Origin: DATJGR01 sp963812255
GTDB lineage: Bacteria; Pseudomonadota; Gammaproteobacteria; Pseudomonadales; Azotimanducaceae
NCBI GenBank assembly: GCA_963812255.1
Contig: CAWEUM010000005.1
Span: forward strand, 1,426,001-1,490,000
Direction of reading: 5' to 3'
DNA: 64,000 nt
The position numbers were made by a program, and so were the translations under genes. Below the pieces are notes generated by a model. It was not told where the DNA came from, made no database searches, and saw only the letters and a list, made by a program, of their open reading frames with translations. The number at the start of each line of letters is the position of its first letter. Position 1 is the first letter of the stretch. Of the stretch, positions 15,978 to 24,240 are shown piece after piece.

Positions 15978-16913
15978 TCAGTGGGACCGTCCGCGCCGCG
16001 CGAACGCACGCACGCCACGTTGCGTCGCAAGAAATGCCGCCAAAGCGCGGTCCCCCTCGGCAGCCCCCTCGAAAACATACGTTGCCCCGAGGTCAAGTTC
16101 ACCAGCGAGCCGGCGCAGCGCGTCGGGGCCGCGCATACGCCGCGAGAGATCGATCGTGTGCGCGCCCGCAGCGGCTCCGTCGATCCAACTCACCAATCGC
16201 TCACCCACGAGACAGCGGAAGATCTCCGCGGACAGACACATCGCTCGGCCGTCGCTCAACATCACGACACTTGCGTTGCGTCTGGCGCCGCTGACGAGCG
16301 CGTCGGAACCGAACGAATCCCCCGCGATCAACGCGGCCGTTCGGCGACCGTCTCGACGCACCTCGGCAGAACCGCTCGCTATGACATAGAAAAGATCCGC
16401 CGAATCGCCTTCCCGAACCACCACTTCGCCGGCCGATATCGCAATCGGCTCGAACGCACGAAAGACCGCTTGCAGTGACGCCGGCGGCAGGCACTCGACC
16501 AGCCCTGGGCCAAGAAAACGATGCATCCAGTAGTCATCCGGCGTCGCATCCAGCCGTTCGACGGCGTAGCCGACAGCAGTGCCAGCACCCAGCATGAACG
16601 CCACCGGGTCGAGATTGATCCACAACAACGTGACCGCCCCGATCGTCTCGATCGATGTGCCATCGCCTGCGATCAGCAGCGCGTGACGCGCGGCCGGATC
16701 CTGATCACCAATCTGAACGTCGAGACCATTCTTGTCACAGCGGCGCACGACCCCTTTCACAAGATAGCAACTGCCATGCTGCTTGCGACCGGTCGGTGCC
16801 AGAGTGCGCTGCGCCGCGCAACGCAACAGACGCGCGTGGCGAGCGATGCTGCACAACGTCGTCCACTCCAACGCGGAAAATGGTTCGAATCGTCGTAGCA
16901 ATCGGGCAAGCAT
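15978..16913 (-). CDS. cyclic nucleotide-binding protein with degenerate rhodanese-like tail
   Basis: 311 residues. About 10-120 looks like a worn cNMP-binding beta-roll. About 140-235 is a clearer one (FEPIAISAGEVVVREGDSADLFYVIASGSAEVRR). About 240-305 matches the end of rhodanese domains that follow cNMP domains in related proteins, ending AAFLATQRGVRAFARRG. The rhodanese active-site cysteine loop is replaced by FEGAAEGDR, so no sulfurtransferase activity is expected. No HTH is present, so it is not a Crp-type regulator. It is convergent with the AAA ATPase gene. Confidence 0.75.
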   Translation of the reverse strand: MLARLLRRFEPFSALEWTTLCSIARHARLLRCAAQRTLAPTGRKQHGSCYLVKGVVRRCDKNGLDVQIGDQDPAARHALLIAGDGTSIETIGAVTLLWINLDPVAFMLGAGTAVGYAVERLDATPDDYWMHRFLGPGLVECLPPASLQAVFRAFEPIAISAGEVVVREGDSADLFYVIASGSAEVRRDGRRTAALIAGDSFGSDALVSGARRNASVVMLSDGRAMCLSAEIFRCLVGERLVSWIDGAAAGAHTIDLSRRMRGPDALRRLAGELDLGATYVFEGAAEGDRALAAFLATQRGVRAFARRGRSH

Positions 16914-17013
16914 GCGGCAAGCTTTACAACGCCACCGTGCCTCGACAATTCGCTGGTAGCTGAGTGTGCTGTAGGCGATCGGCCTCTAGCGCAGTGCGCC
17001 GCCTGTACCTGTT

Positions 17014-18303
17014 CTATGCGTCTGCAAGGCGCGCGACCGCGCGATAGCCGATATCGCGTCGAAAGTAGCGGTTGGCATAGCGAATCTGATCCACGGCCCG
17101 ATAGGTCCGATCTCGTGCCGCGACGACGTCGTCACCCAGCCCCACCACGCTCAGCACGCGGCCGCCGTCGGTAACGGTCCGCGCACCGTCGATTCGGGTC
17201 CCTGCGTGGAACACCTTCACGTCGCTGCCAACGACATCGTCGAGACCTTCGATCGTATCTCCCTTCGAGTAGCTTCCCGGATAGCCGCCAGCTGCCATCA
17301 CCACCGCGAGTGCAACGCGAGGATCCCAGCGCAATGGAACCGAATCCAGGCGTCCGGCCAGTGCAGACGCGCAGAGTTCGACGATATCGGTCTGCAGGCG
17401 CGCCAGAACGGGCTGCGCTTCTGGATCGCCGAACCGGCAATTGAATTCGATGACGTTGGGTGTGCCGTCCGGGGCAATCATCAGCCCGGCGTACAGAAAG
17501 CCGGTGTATGGGACACCGTCGGCGGCCATTCCGGCGATCGTCGGTCGGATCACTTCGGCCATGATGCGTTCGTGGATCTCTTGCGTCACCACCGGCGCCG
17601 GCGAGTACGCGCCCATGCCGCCGGTGTTGGGACCGAGATCGCCTTCATCGCGCGTCTTGTGATCCTGCGCACTCGCAAACGGCACCGCGTGGCGCCCGTC
17701 GGCGATACAGATGAAACTGGCTTCCTCACCCACCAGGCAGTCTTCGATCACGACGGTGCGCCCAGCGCTGCCGAATGCTGCGCCGGACAACATTTCACGC
17801 ACGGTATCCAGCGCTTCTGACATGGTGCGAGCTACGACAACGCCTTTTCCCGCCGCCAGTCCGTCGGCTTTGACGACGATCGGCGAACCGCGTTGCCGAA
17901 TGTATGCTTCCGCTCCCGACAGATCCGAAAAGGCGCGATACGCCGCGGTCGGAATCCGATGGCGCGCGAGAAACGCCTTCGTGAAGGCTTTCGATCCTTC
18001 GAGCTGCGCGGCTGCGCGCGATGGACCGAAGCACGCCAGACCACGGGCGTCGAAGAAATCCCGTATACCCTCAACCAGAGGCACTTCGGGACCGACGATC
18101 GTCAATTCGACACCGGCATCGCGCACGAAATCGGCGAGCGCTGCAAAATCGAGCACGTCCAGCGAGACGTTCTCGACATTGGGTTCGCGCGCCGTGCCGG
18201 GATTGCCCGGCGCTACGAACACCTTCGTGACGCGCGCGCCCTGCGCGGCCTTCCACGCCAGCGCATGCTCGCGTCCACCGCCGCCTACAACCAGAACCTT
18301 CAT
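17014..18303 (-). CDS. purD: phosphoribosylamine-glycine ligase (GAR synthetase)
   Basis: 429 residues, standard PurD length. It ligates glycine to phosphoribosylamine using ATP in de novo purine synthesis. It has an N-terminal MKVLVVGGGGREHALAWK, the ATP-grasp core (SPIVVKADGLAAGKGVVVA, IEDCLVGEEASFICIADG) and metal site IEFNCRFGDPEAQPVL. It follows purH by 29 bases and is the last gene of the long reverse-strand run. Confidence 0.96.
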   Translation of the reverse strand: MKVLVVGGGGREHALAWKAAQGARVTKVFVAPGNPGTAREPNVENVSLDVLDFAALADFVRDAGVELTIVGPEVPLVEGIRDFFDARGLACFGPSRAAAQLEGSKAFTKAFLARHRIPTAAYRAFSDLSGAEAYIRQRGSPIVVKADGLAAGKGVVVARTMSEALDTVREMLSGAAFGSAGRTVVIEDCLVGEEASFICIADGRHAVPFASAQDHKTRDEGDLGPNTGGMGAYSPAPVVTQEIHERIMAEVIRPTIAGMAADGVPYTGFLYAGLMIAPDGTPNVIEFNCRFGDPEAQPVLARLQTDIVELCASALAGRLDSVPLRWDPRVALAVVMAAGGYPGSYSKGDTIEGLDDVVGSDVKVFHAGTRIDGARTVTDGGRVLSVVGLGDDVVAARDRTYRAVDQIRYANRYFRRDIGYRAVARLADA

Positions 18304-18332
18304 AGCTTCATCTCGGGTACGCCGTTTCAGGA

Positions 18333-19892
18333 TCAGTGCCGAAAGTGCCGCACTCCGGTGACCACCATCGCAAGACCGTGCTCATTGGCCGCATCGACGA
18401 CCTCGGTGTCGCGCATTGAGCCACCGGGCTGAATGACCGCGGTGACGCCGGCCCGTGCGGCCGCATCGATGCCGTCGCGAAACGGAAAGAATGCATCTGA
18501 GGCCATCACCGAACCTGGAACCTCGAGGCCTTCGTCCGCCGCCTTCATCGCAGCAATCCGCGCGCTCACAACGCGGCTCATCTGCCCCGCGCCGACCCCG
18601 ATCGTGGCACCGTCCTTCACGTAGACGATCGCATTCGACTTGACGAACCAAGCAACTTTCCACGCAAACAGCAGATCGGTCATCTCGCGCTCGGATGGCG
18701 CGCGGCGCGTCACGACCCGCAAGGCCGCCTCATCGAGACACTGCTCATCGGATGTCTGCACCAGCAGGCCGCCACCGACGCGCTTGAATTCGAATCCCCG
18801 GGATACCGTTTTGAAAGCGCCGCATGCGAGCAGGCGTACGTTCTTCTTGCGCTTCGCGACCACACTCGCGGCGGCATCGATCTCGGGCGCAACGACGACT
18901 TCGACGAATTGGCGTTCAACCATTGCATCGAGCGTCGCGGCATCGAGCGTTCGATTGAAGGCGATGATGCCGCCGAAGGCCGACGTCGGATCCGTTGCGT
19001 ACGCGCGTTCGTACGCCGCAAGCAGATCCGTACTAATCGCAACGCCGCATGGATTGCCATGTTTTACGATCACGCAGGCCGGATCATCGAACGCCTGGAC
19101 GCACTCTAGAGCGGCATCGACATCGGCAACATTGTTGTACGACAACGCGCGTCCCTGCAGCTGCCTGGCGCCTGTGACGGTACCGGTCGACGTTCCGCGC
19201 CGGTCCGCGTACAGCGCCGCACGTTGGTGCGGGTTCTCGCCGTAGCGCATCTCCTCGCGCTTGTCGAACTGCAGTGTCAACACGTCTGGAAGAGCTTCGC
19301 CCGCACCCGCCAGATACGCGGCAACCGCCGTATCGTAGCGCGCCGTATGCGCAAAAGCCTTTGCCGCGAATCGATGACGCAAGGCGAAGTTCGTGCCACC
19401 CAATTCGATCGCGCCGCGCACCTCGCCGTAGTCGTTGGTATCGACTACGACGAGAACGCTCTCGTGATTCTTCGCCGCCGAGCGTACCATCGCCGGCCCA
19501 CCGATATCGATATTCTCGATCGCAGTTTCCGCCGTGACGTCGGTCCCCGCAACGGTCTCTTCGAACGGGTATAGATTGACCACGACCAGATCGATCGGCT
19601 CGATCGCATGCAGCGCCATCACAGCCTCGTCAATGCCGCGCCGCGCCAGAATTCCGCCATGGATCTTCGGGTGCAATGTTTTGACGCGGCCGCCCATCAT
19701 CTCCGGGAAACCGGTAAAATCGGCTACTTCGCGCGTTTCTATGCCGCTGTCTTTCAGTGCTGAATACGTGCGTCCCGTCGATAGAATCTCGATCCCGTGC
19801 GCCGCGAGCGTCGTTGCCAAATCGACGATACCGGTCTTGTCAGAAACGCTCAGAAGCGCCCGGCGAATCGGACGCGGAGACTCGTCGGTCAT
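18333..19892 (-). CDS. purH: bifunctional AICAR transformylase/IMP cyclohydrolase
   Basis: 519 residues from the ATG at 19892 (MTDESPRPIRRALLSVSDK). It catalyses the last two steps to IMP. The N-terminal cyclohydrolase domain carries LSTGRTYSAL, MGGRVKTLHPKIHGGIL and ENIDIGGPAM. The transformylase domain carries KHGNPCGVA and SDAFFPFRDGIDAA. The open frame extends 34 codons upstream, but that stretch overlaps fis and does not match the family. It starts just after the fis stop. Confidence 0.96.
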   Translation of the reverse strand: MTDESPRPIRRALLSVSDKTGIVDLATTLAAHGIEILSTGRTYSALKDSGIETREVADFTGFPEMMGGRVKTLHPKIHGGILARRGIDEAVMALHAIEPIDLVVVNLYPFEETVAGTDVTAETAIENIDIGGPAMVRSAAKNHESVLVVVDTNDYGEVRGAIELGGTNFALRHRFAAKAFAHTARYDTAVAAYLAGAGEALPDVLTLQFDKREEMRYGENPHQRAALYADRRGTSTGTVTGARQLQGRALSYNNVADVDAALECVQAFDDPACVIVKHGNPCGVAISTDLLAAYERAYATDPTSAFGGIIAFNRTLDAATLDAMVERQFVEVVVAPEIDAAASVVAKRKKNVRLLACGAFKTVSRGFEFKRVGGGLLVQTSDEQCLDEAALRVVTRRAPSEREMTDLLFAWKVAWFVKSNAIVYVKDGATIGVGAGQMSRVVSARIAAMKAADEGLEVPGSVMASDAFFPFRDGIDAAARAGVTAVIQPGGSMRDTEVVDAANEHGLAMVVTGVRHFRH

Positions 19893-19896
19893 GATC

Positions 19897-20232
19897 TCAG
19901 TCGTCCAATAGGCCGTGTCGGAGAAGCTTCTTGCGTAACGTGCCTCGACTGAGGCCAAGCACTTCGGCGGCGCGACTCTGGTTGCAACCGACATGACGCA
20001 TCACGCTTGCGAGCATCGGGCGCTCGACTTCTGCCATCACCAGATCGAACAGTCCGCACGTAGACGCCCCATCGAGCGCGTCGAAGTACGCCGTCAACGC
20101 ACTCTCGACACAGCGATGCAGCGGGCGGTCGTCGAAGTCGACGAATGACACACTGCCATTTTCCAATAGTGCATGCGCACCCGCCGCCTTCGCGCCGGCA
20201 CGCTTGCGACGTTTTGCGGCCCGTTTGTTCAC
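19897..20232 (-). CDS. fis: Fis family DNA-binding protein
   Basis: 111 residues from a GTG that overlaps the dusB stop by four bases (GTGA). It is a nucleoid protein and regulator that bends DNA. The N-terminus is basic (KRAAKRRKRAG). The C-terminal helix-turn-helix VGCNQSRAAEVLGLSRGTLRKKL is the canonical Fis HTH. The dusB-fis order and coupling are typical of gammaproteobacteria. Slightly longer than the enteric protein (98 residues) owing to the basic N-terminus. Confidence 0.93.
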   Translation of the reverse strand: MNKRAAKRRKRAGAKAAGAHALLENGSVSFVDFDDRPLHRCVESALTAYFDALDGASTCGLFDLVMAEVERPMLASVMRHVGCNQSRAAEVLGLSRGTLRKKLLRHGLLDD

Positions 20233-21284
20233 GCGGCCCTCGTCCGCGCGGCAAGCACCTGGCCCATTGGTCTCGTTTCCCAAAGTTCCAGTTGATCGAG
20301 TTCCAATCTCCAAAGAGAATCGAGCTGATCGCGTGGCGTTGGCAGCATATTGAAAGCACGAATCCGTAGCGGATCGACACGCAAACGTTGCAAATATGCC
20401 TTGACGTGTTTGCGCGCCACCCGTACGCCCTGTTCATCGCCATAGAATGCATGCATGTGCGTGAGATGCGCGCGGGCGATGTCGAACACCTCGCTGGTGG
20501 AGCGCACCCGCGGCAACCCGCCACTCGCAAGCGCACCGGCAATGTCGCCCGCCAGCCACGGCGCACCCAATGCCGCGCGACCGATCAATACGCCATCCGC
20601 TCCGGTCCGCGCGAGTACCCGGCGAGCGTCCGCGACACAGGTGATATCACCGTTGGCGAAGACCGGGACGCCCACGGCCGCCTTGATTGCCGCAATCGTC
20701 TCGTATTCGACGGCGCCAACGAACCGGCAAGCGCGCGTGCGGCCGTGAACTGCAATCGATGCAACACCGACGTCTTCTGCGATCCGCGCAATCGTCACGC
20801 CGTTGCGTTGCTCGGTCGACCAGCCAGTCCGGATCTTCACGGTGACCGGCACGGACACCGCATCAACGACCGCGCGCAGGATGCGCTCGACCAGCTTTTC
20901 ATCTCGCAACAAGGCCGAGCCCGCGGCCTGATTGCAGACTTTCTTTGCGGGACATCCCATGTTGACGTCGATGATGTCGGCGCCAGAATCGGCTTCACGC
21001 CGCGCGGCCGTTGCAACCCATGTGGGATCGGCTCCAGCAATCTGCACCACGCGCGGACGCGCGCCAACGACATGCTCACGCCGCAAGCGCGAAGTTCGCG
21101 TGTGCCACAGCTGCGGGTTGGCACTCGTCATCTCTGCGACGACGAGGCCGGCGCCGAGCTTCCACGCGAGTTCGCGAAACGGTACGTCGGTGGTCCCGGC
21201 CATCGGCGCCAGCACCACGGGGTTACGTAACGTGTGCGCGCCAATGGAGATCAATGCGGGCTCGACGCGAAAAGGGGTCGACAT
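20229..21284 (-). CDS. dusB: tRNA-dihydrouridine synthase B
   Basis: 351 residues. It is an FMN enzyme reducing U17-type uridines in the tRNA D-loop with NADPH. Motifs: VVLAPMAGTTDVPFREL, DVNMGCPAKKVCNQAAGSAL with the catalytic Cys, VPVTVKIRTGW, IAVHGRTR, VFANGDI and GADGVLIGRAALG. The start is set at ATG 21284; the open frame runs far upstream, but that extension overlaps the DUF3426 gene. It is translationally coupled to fis. Confidence 0.95.
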   Translation of the reverse strand: MSTPFRVEPALISIGAHTLRNPVVLAPMAGTTDVPFRELAWKLGAGLVVAEMTSANPQLWHTRTSRLRREHVVGARPRVVQIAGADPTWVATAARREADSGADIIDVNMGCPAKKVCNQAAGSALLRDEKLVERILRAVVDAVSVPVTVKIRTGWSTEQRNGVTIARIAEDVGVASIAVHGRTRACRFVGAVEYETIAAIKAAVGVPVFANGDITCVADARRVLARTGADGVLIGRAALGAPWLAGDIAGALASGGLPRVRSTSEVFDIARAHLTHMHAFYGDEQGVRVARKHVKAYLQRLRVDPLRIRAFNMLPTPRDQLDSLWRLELDQLELWETRPMGQVLAARTRAA

Positions 21285-21337
21285 GATACCGCCGCGCCGA
21301 CACGGCGCAACCGCGGCTGAACTAAAACGCAACGACG

Positions 21338-22423
21338 TCAGCGAAACTGAATGTAGTAGCTCACTGCATCCGAGCCAGGGTCTTCGATCGCCAACGCGAT
21401 GTGCACAGGTGTCAGCGGCGCAAACATCGTTGCGCCTTTCAACTCGCCGGCCAGATATTCTTCGGGCTTGAACCGTCGCGCAGCGATCGGTCGGCCGTCC
21501 ATCGACGAAAAACGCAACTCGATCTCGGGAAACGGCTGCGGAAACCGCGCCTGATTGATGATCAGCGCATCGACCGTCAACTCGCCGGGCACGTCGGGGT
21601 TCGCCCGTACGACAAGGTTTTTGGATCGAATCTCGTCGACTGCACGCATCACGGGCAGCTCGCAGCGCAGCGCCGGACACAACCACTCGTAAACGGGTCG
21701 GATGCTAGGGTTCTTCGCCCATGCATCGAACTGAAGATACAGCACCTGGGCGCTCAACAATACAATCCCGAGCAGCACCGCAACGGGGAGCCACCAGCGG
21801 CGCCGCCGACGCGGCCGTTCGATCAGATCCTCGAGACGGATGTCGAGTTCTGTCGTGGGAACAACCCGTACCGGTTCAGCCGCGGTGGACTCGCCCGCCG
21901 GATCGACAGGGACAGGTATCGGCTCGGGGTTCGTAACATTCGAGCCCGCCAATGCCAATCGCCGCAGTCGTCGCGCCGCAACCGCGTCGAGTGTCGCGCC
22001 CGGCGCGTCGCTCGACTTCGAATGCCCGGCAGATTCCTCAGCATCAGTCTGATCGATCGGCGCGCTGCCCACACCAGACTGCGCGTTCGCCAACGGTTCC
22101 GTACTGGGGCGTTCATGCCCCGCTGACGCGCCCGGCATCCGATCGTTCGTCGGCGAACGTGCAGCCCCGGTGCGGCCGGCGGCGGGTTCCGGATCCTTGC
22201 GCAATTCTTCGAGCAATGCGTCGATGGCTTCGCTGGGCGTCTCGCCGGTCCTCAATTGCGAACCGGGTGCCGCCACGAGATGTTCGATGCCGGTGAACAC
22301 CGACAGACACGCACCACATCGTACGCGCCCGGCGGCGACATCGAGCTGCGACTCGGTTACCCGAAACCGTGTGCGGCATGTGGGGCATTGCGTGATCAGC
22401 GGTTCCAACGCGTCCTCAGCCAC
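21338..22423 (-). CDS. zinc-ribbon and DUF3426 domain protein
   Basis: 361 residues. An N-terminal MJ0042-type zinc ribbon (CPTCRTRFRV at 13-22 and VRCGACLSVF at 34-43) is followed by a long low-complexity linker, one membrane helix after an RRRRW cluster (about 205-230), and a C-terminal DUF3426 domain with NPDVPGELTVDALIINQARFPQPFP. The topology suggests a cytosolic zinc ribbon and a periplasmic DUF3426 domain. Its place between prmA and dusB is conserved in gammaproteobacteria, but the function is unknown. The GTG start overlaps the end of prmA by eight bases. Confidence 0.88.
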   Translation of the reverse strand: MAEDALEPLITQCPTCRTRFRVTESQLDVAAGRVRCGACLSVFTGIEHLVAAPGSQLRTGETPSEAIDALLEELRKDPEPAAGRTGAARSPTNDRMPGASAGHERPSTEPLANAQSGVGSAPIDQTDAEESAGHSKSSDAPGATLDAVAARRLRRLALAGSNVTNPEPIPVPVDPAGESTAAEPVRVVPTTELDIRLEDLIERPRRRRRWWLPVAVLLGIVLLSAQVLYLQFDAWAKNPSIRPVYEWLCPALRCELPVMRAVDEIRSKNLVVRANPDVPGELTVDALIINQARFPQPFPEIELRFSSMDGRPIAARRFKPEEYLAGELKGATMFAPLTPVHIALAIEDPGSDAVSYYIQFR

Positions 22424-23303
22424 CCGCTCGAATTCCTTCGACCATGATCCACGAGTCGCGCACCTCTGGAGGTGCGAAATCGAACTCCGGATACTGCGTC
22501 AAGACATCGTCGAATTGACGCGCCAGCATCCCGGACATCACCAGCACACCGCCCGGTCGTACCAATTCCGTCAGCGTCGGCGCCAGCGCCATCAGGGGTC
22601 CCGCCAGAATGTTCGCGAGCACGAGATCGTGCGGCGCCGTTGCCAGTCCATCGGGTGCGACGACCCTCAACCGATTCGAAGCAATGCCATTGTAGGTGGC
22701 GTTCGCACGCGTCGCGAGGCGCGCCTGCTCATCGTGATCGACCGCGACTGCAGTTTCGGCACCCAGCAATAGCGCGGCAATGCCGAGAATGCCGGAACCA
22801 GCGCCGTAATCCACCACAGACCAGTCGTCGACCGCATGCTGGGCCAGCCAGTCCAGGCACATCGCGGTGGTGGCGTGACTACCGGTGCCGAACGCGAGTC
22901 CTGGGTCGAGACGCAGAATCGCCGCGGCATCGTGGGGCAACGTCGAATCGCGCGGCACCACCCACAGTCGGTCGCCAAAGCAATATTCGACCACATGATC
23001 GCGCCAGCTTCGCGACCAATCGGCGTCTTCGACAAACCGCACATCGGGTGCCACGTGTCCAAACGACTCGCCCAGTTCGGCTCCGAGCCGTGCGCGTACC
23101 GCGCCGAGATCGATGTCGAGCGCAAACAGCGCATCGAGTTCCGTGTTTGGCCAGATCGGTGTTTCTCCAGGACCGGGCTCGAGCACCGGCGTATCAGCGG
23201 CATCACGCAACGTGATCGACAGCGCCCCTGCCTCCGTCAACGCGTCGCACAGCGCGTCGATCCGAGCTGCTGGCATCGACAGCCGGACGCTCAGCCATGC
23301 CAC
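22416..23303 (-). CDS. prmA: ribosomal protein L11 methyltransferase
   Basis: 295 residues, the normal PrmA size. It trimethylates ribosomal protein L11 using S-adenosylmethionine. The SAM-binding motifs VVDYGAGSGILGIAALLLGA and LVLANILAGPL, and the upstream LRLDPGLAFGTGSHATTAMCL, are diagnostic. The GTG at 23303 starts five bases after the accB stop. The frame is open further upstream only as antiframe sequence of accB. In most relatives accC lies between accB and prmA; it is absent here. Confidence 0.94.
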   Translation of the reverse strand: MAWLSVRLSMPAARIDALCDALTEAGALSITLRDAADTPVLEPGPGETPIWPNTELDALFALDIDLGAVRARLGAELGESFGHVAPDVRFVEDADWSRSWRDHVVEYCFGDRLWVVPRDSTLPHDAAAILRLDPGLAFGTGSHATTAMCLDWLAQHAVDDWSVVDYGAGSGILGIAALLLGAETAVAVDHDEQARLATRANATYNGIASNRLRVVAPDGLATAPHDLVLANILAGPLMALAPTLTELVRPGGVLVMSGMLARQFDDVLTQYPEFDFAPPEVRDSWIMVEGIRAGG

Positions 23304-23308
23304 CTGGG

Positions 23309-23734
23309 CTACTCGATACGGAACAACGGCGTGCCGGTTTCGACCGGCGTCGCGTCGTCCACCGCCACCTCGACCACGCGCCCGGCGCGTTCGGTCTCGA
23401 TCTGATTCATCATCTTCATGCTCTCGATGATGCACAGCACGTCGCCGACCGCGACGGTCTGACCGACCTGGACGAACGGCCTTTCCCCCGGCGCCGGCGC
23501 GCAATAGAAGGTACCTGTCAAAGGCGCGCGAACCGTAAAGCCGCCAGAGGCGCGAGAAGCCGAGCGCACCGGGGTCGATGCGCGTTCGATAGCGGGCGCC
23601 GGAGAGCGTGTTGAGCTCGCCCACCCAAGCGGACGCGAGATGCGGATGGCTTCCTCGCCGCTGCGTACCTCGAGTTCCGACACGCCCGATGCTTCGACCA
23701 TATCGATCAGCTTTTTGATCTTGCGCAGATCCAT
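23309..23734 (-). CDS. accB: biotin carboxyl carrier protein of acetyl-CoA carboxylase
   Basis: 141 residues. It carries biotin between the biotin carboxylase and carboxyltransferase halves of acetyl-CoA carboxylase. The N-terminus MDLRKIKKLIDMVEASG, a Ser/Ala/Pro-rich linker (about 45-65) and the biotinyl domain with the modified lysine in ESMKMMNQIE are all present. Its start overlaps the aroQ stop (TGATG). The biotin carboxylase gene accC, normally next, is missing from this locus. Confidence 0.95.
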   Translation of the reverse strand: MDLRKIKKLIDMVEASGVSELEVRSGEEAIRISRPLGWASSTRSPAPAIERASTPVRSASRASGGFTVRAPLTGTFYCAPAPGERPFVQVGQTVAVGDVLCIIESMKMMNQIETERAGRVVEVAVDDATPVETGTPLFRIE

Positions 23735-24174
23735 CACGCCTCCAGCGCATCCATTGCGAAGCTCAGCGCGAACTCGTATCCCTTCGCGCCCAGGCCGCTG
23801 ATCACACCGCGCGCCACATCCGACAGATACGAGCTTCGCCGGAACGCCTCTCGAGCATGAACGTTGGACAGATGGACTTCGATGAACGGAATGCCAACGC
23901 CGAGCAAAGCATCGCGCAAGGCGATGCTGGTGTGCGTGAACGCGCCGGGATTGAGCACAATGTAGCCAACGCCTTCACCTTTCGCGGAATGGACCCGTTC
24001 GATCAGCACATGCTCGGCATTGCTCTGCAACGTGTCGAGCTGATGCCGCCGTGCCGTCGCCATTTGCGTCAGGCGTGCATCGATGTCGGCCAGCGTATCG
24101 GTGCCATAGATCTCAGGCTCGCGGGACCCAAGCAGATTCAGGTTCGGGCCGTGCAGAACAAGGAGTTTGGCCAT
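23734..24174 (-). CDS. aroQ: type II 3-dehydroquinate dehydratase
   Basis: 146 residues. It removes water from 3-dehydroquinate in the shikimate pathway. Type II signatures: LLVLHGPNLNLLGSREPEIYG, NPGAFTHTSIALRDAL with the active-site Asn and His region, and IEVHLSNVHAREAFRRSSYLS. ATG 24174 is chosen because the alternative two codons upstream is a TTG. It is the second gene of the dsbD-to-purD run and is coupled to accB. Confidence 0.96.
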   Translation of the reverse strand: MAKLLVLHGPNLNLLGSREPEIYGTDTLADIDARLTQMATARRHQLDTLQSNAEHVLIERVHSAKGEGVGYIVLNPGAFTHTSIALRDALLGVGIPFIEVHLSNVHAREAFRRSSYLSDVARGVISGLGAKGYEFALSFAMDALEA

Positions 24175-24240
24175 CGACAATGCTTATTCGAAAGACGCGC
24201 GGATTGTCGCCGAATGCCACCGATGGTGCCAGGCTCACCC

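Noticed and set aside
21285..21686. N-terminal extension of dusB into the DUF3426 gene.
   Set aside because: No homology and no ribosome binding site; MSTPFRVEPALISIG at 21284 fits the family start.
23304..23750. In-frame N-terminal extension of prmA across accB.
   Set aside because: The extension is accB read in another frame, is Arg/Gly-rich and matches nothing; prmA homology begins right at the GTG 23303.
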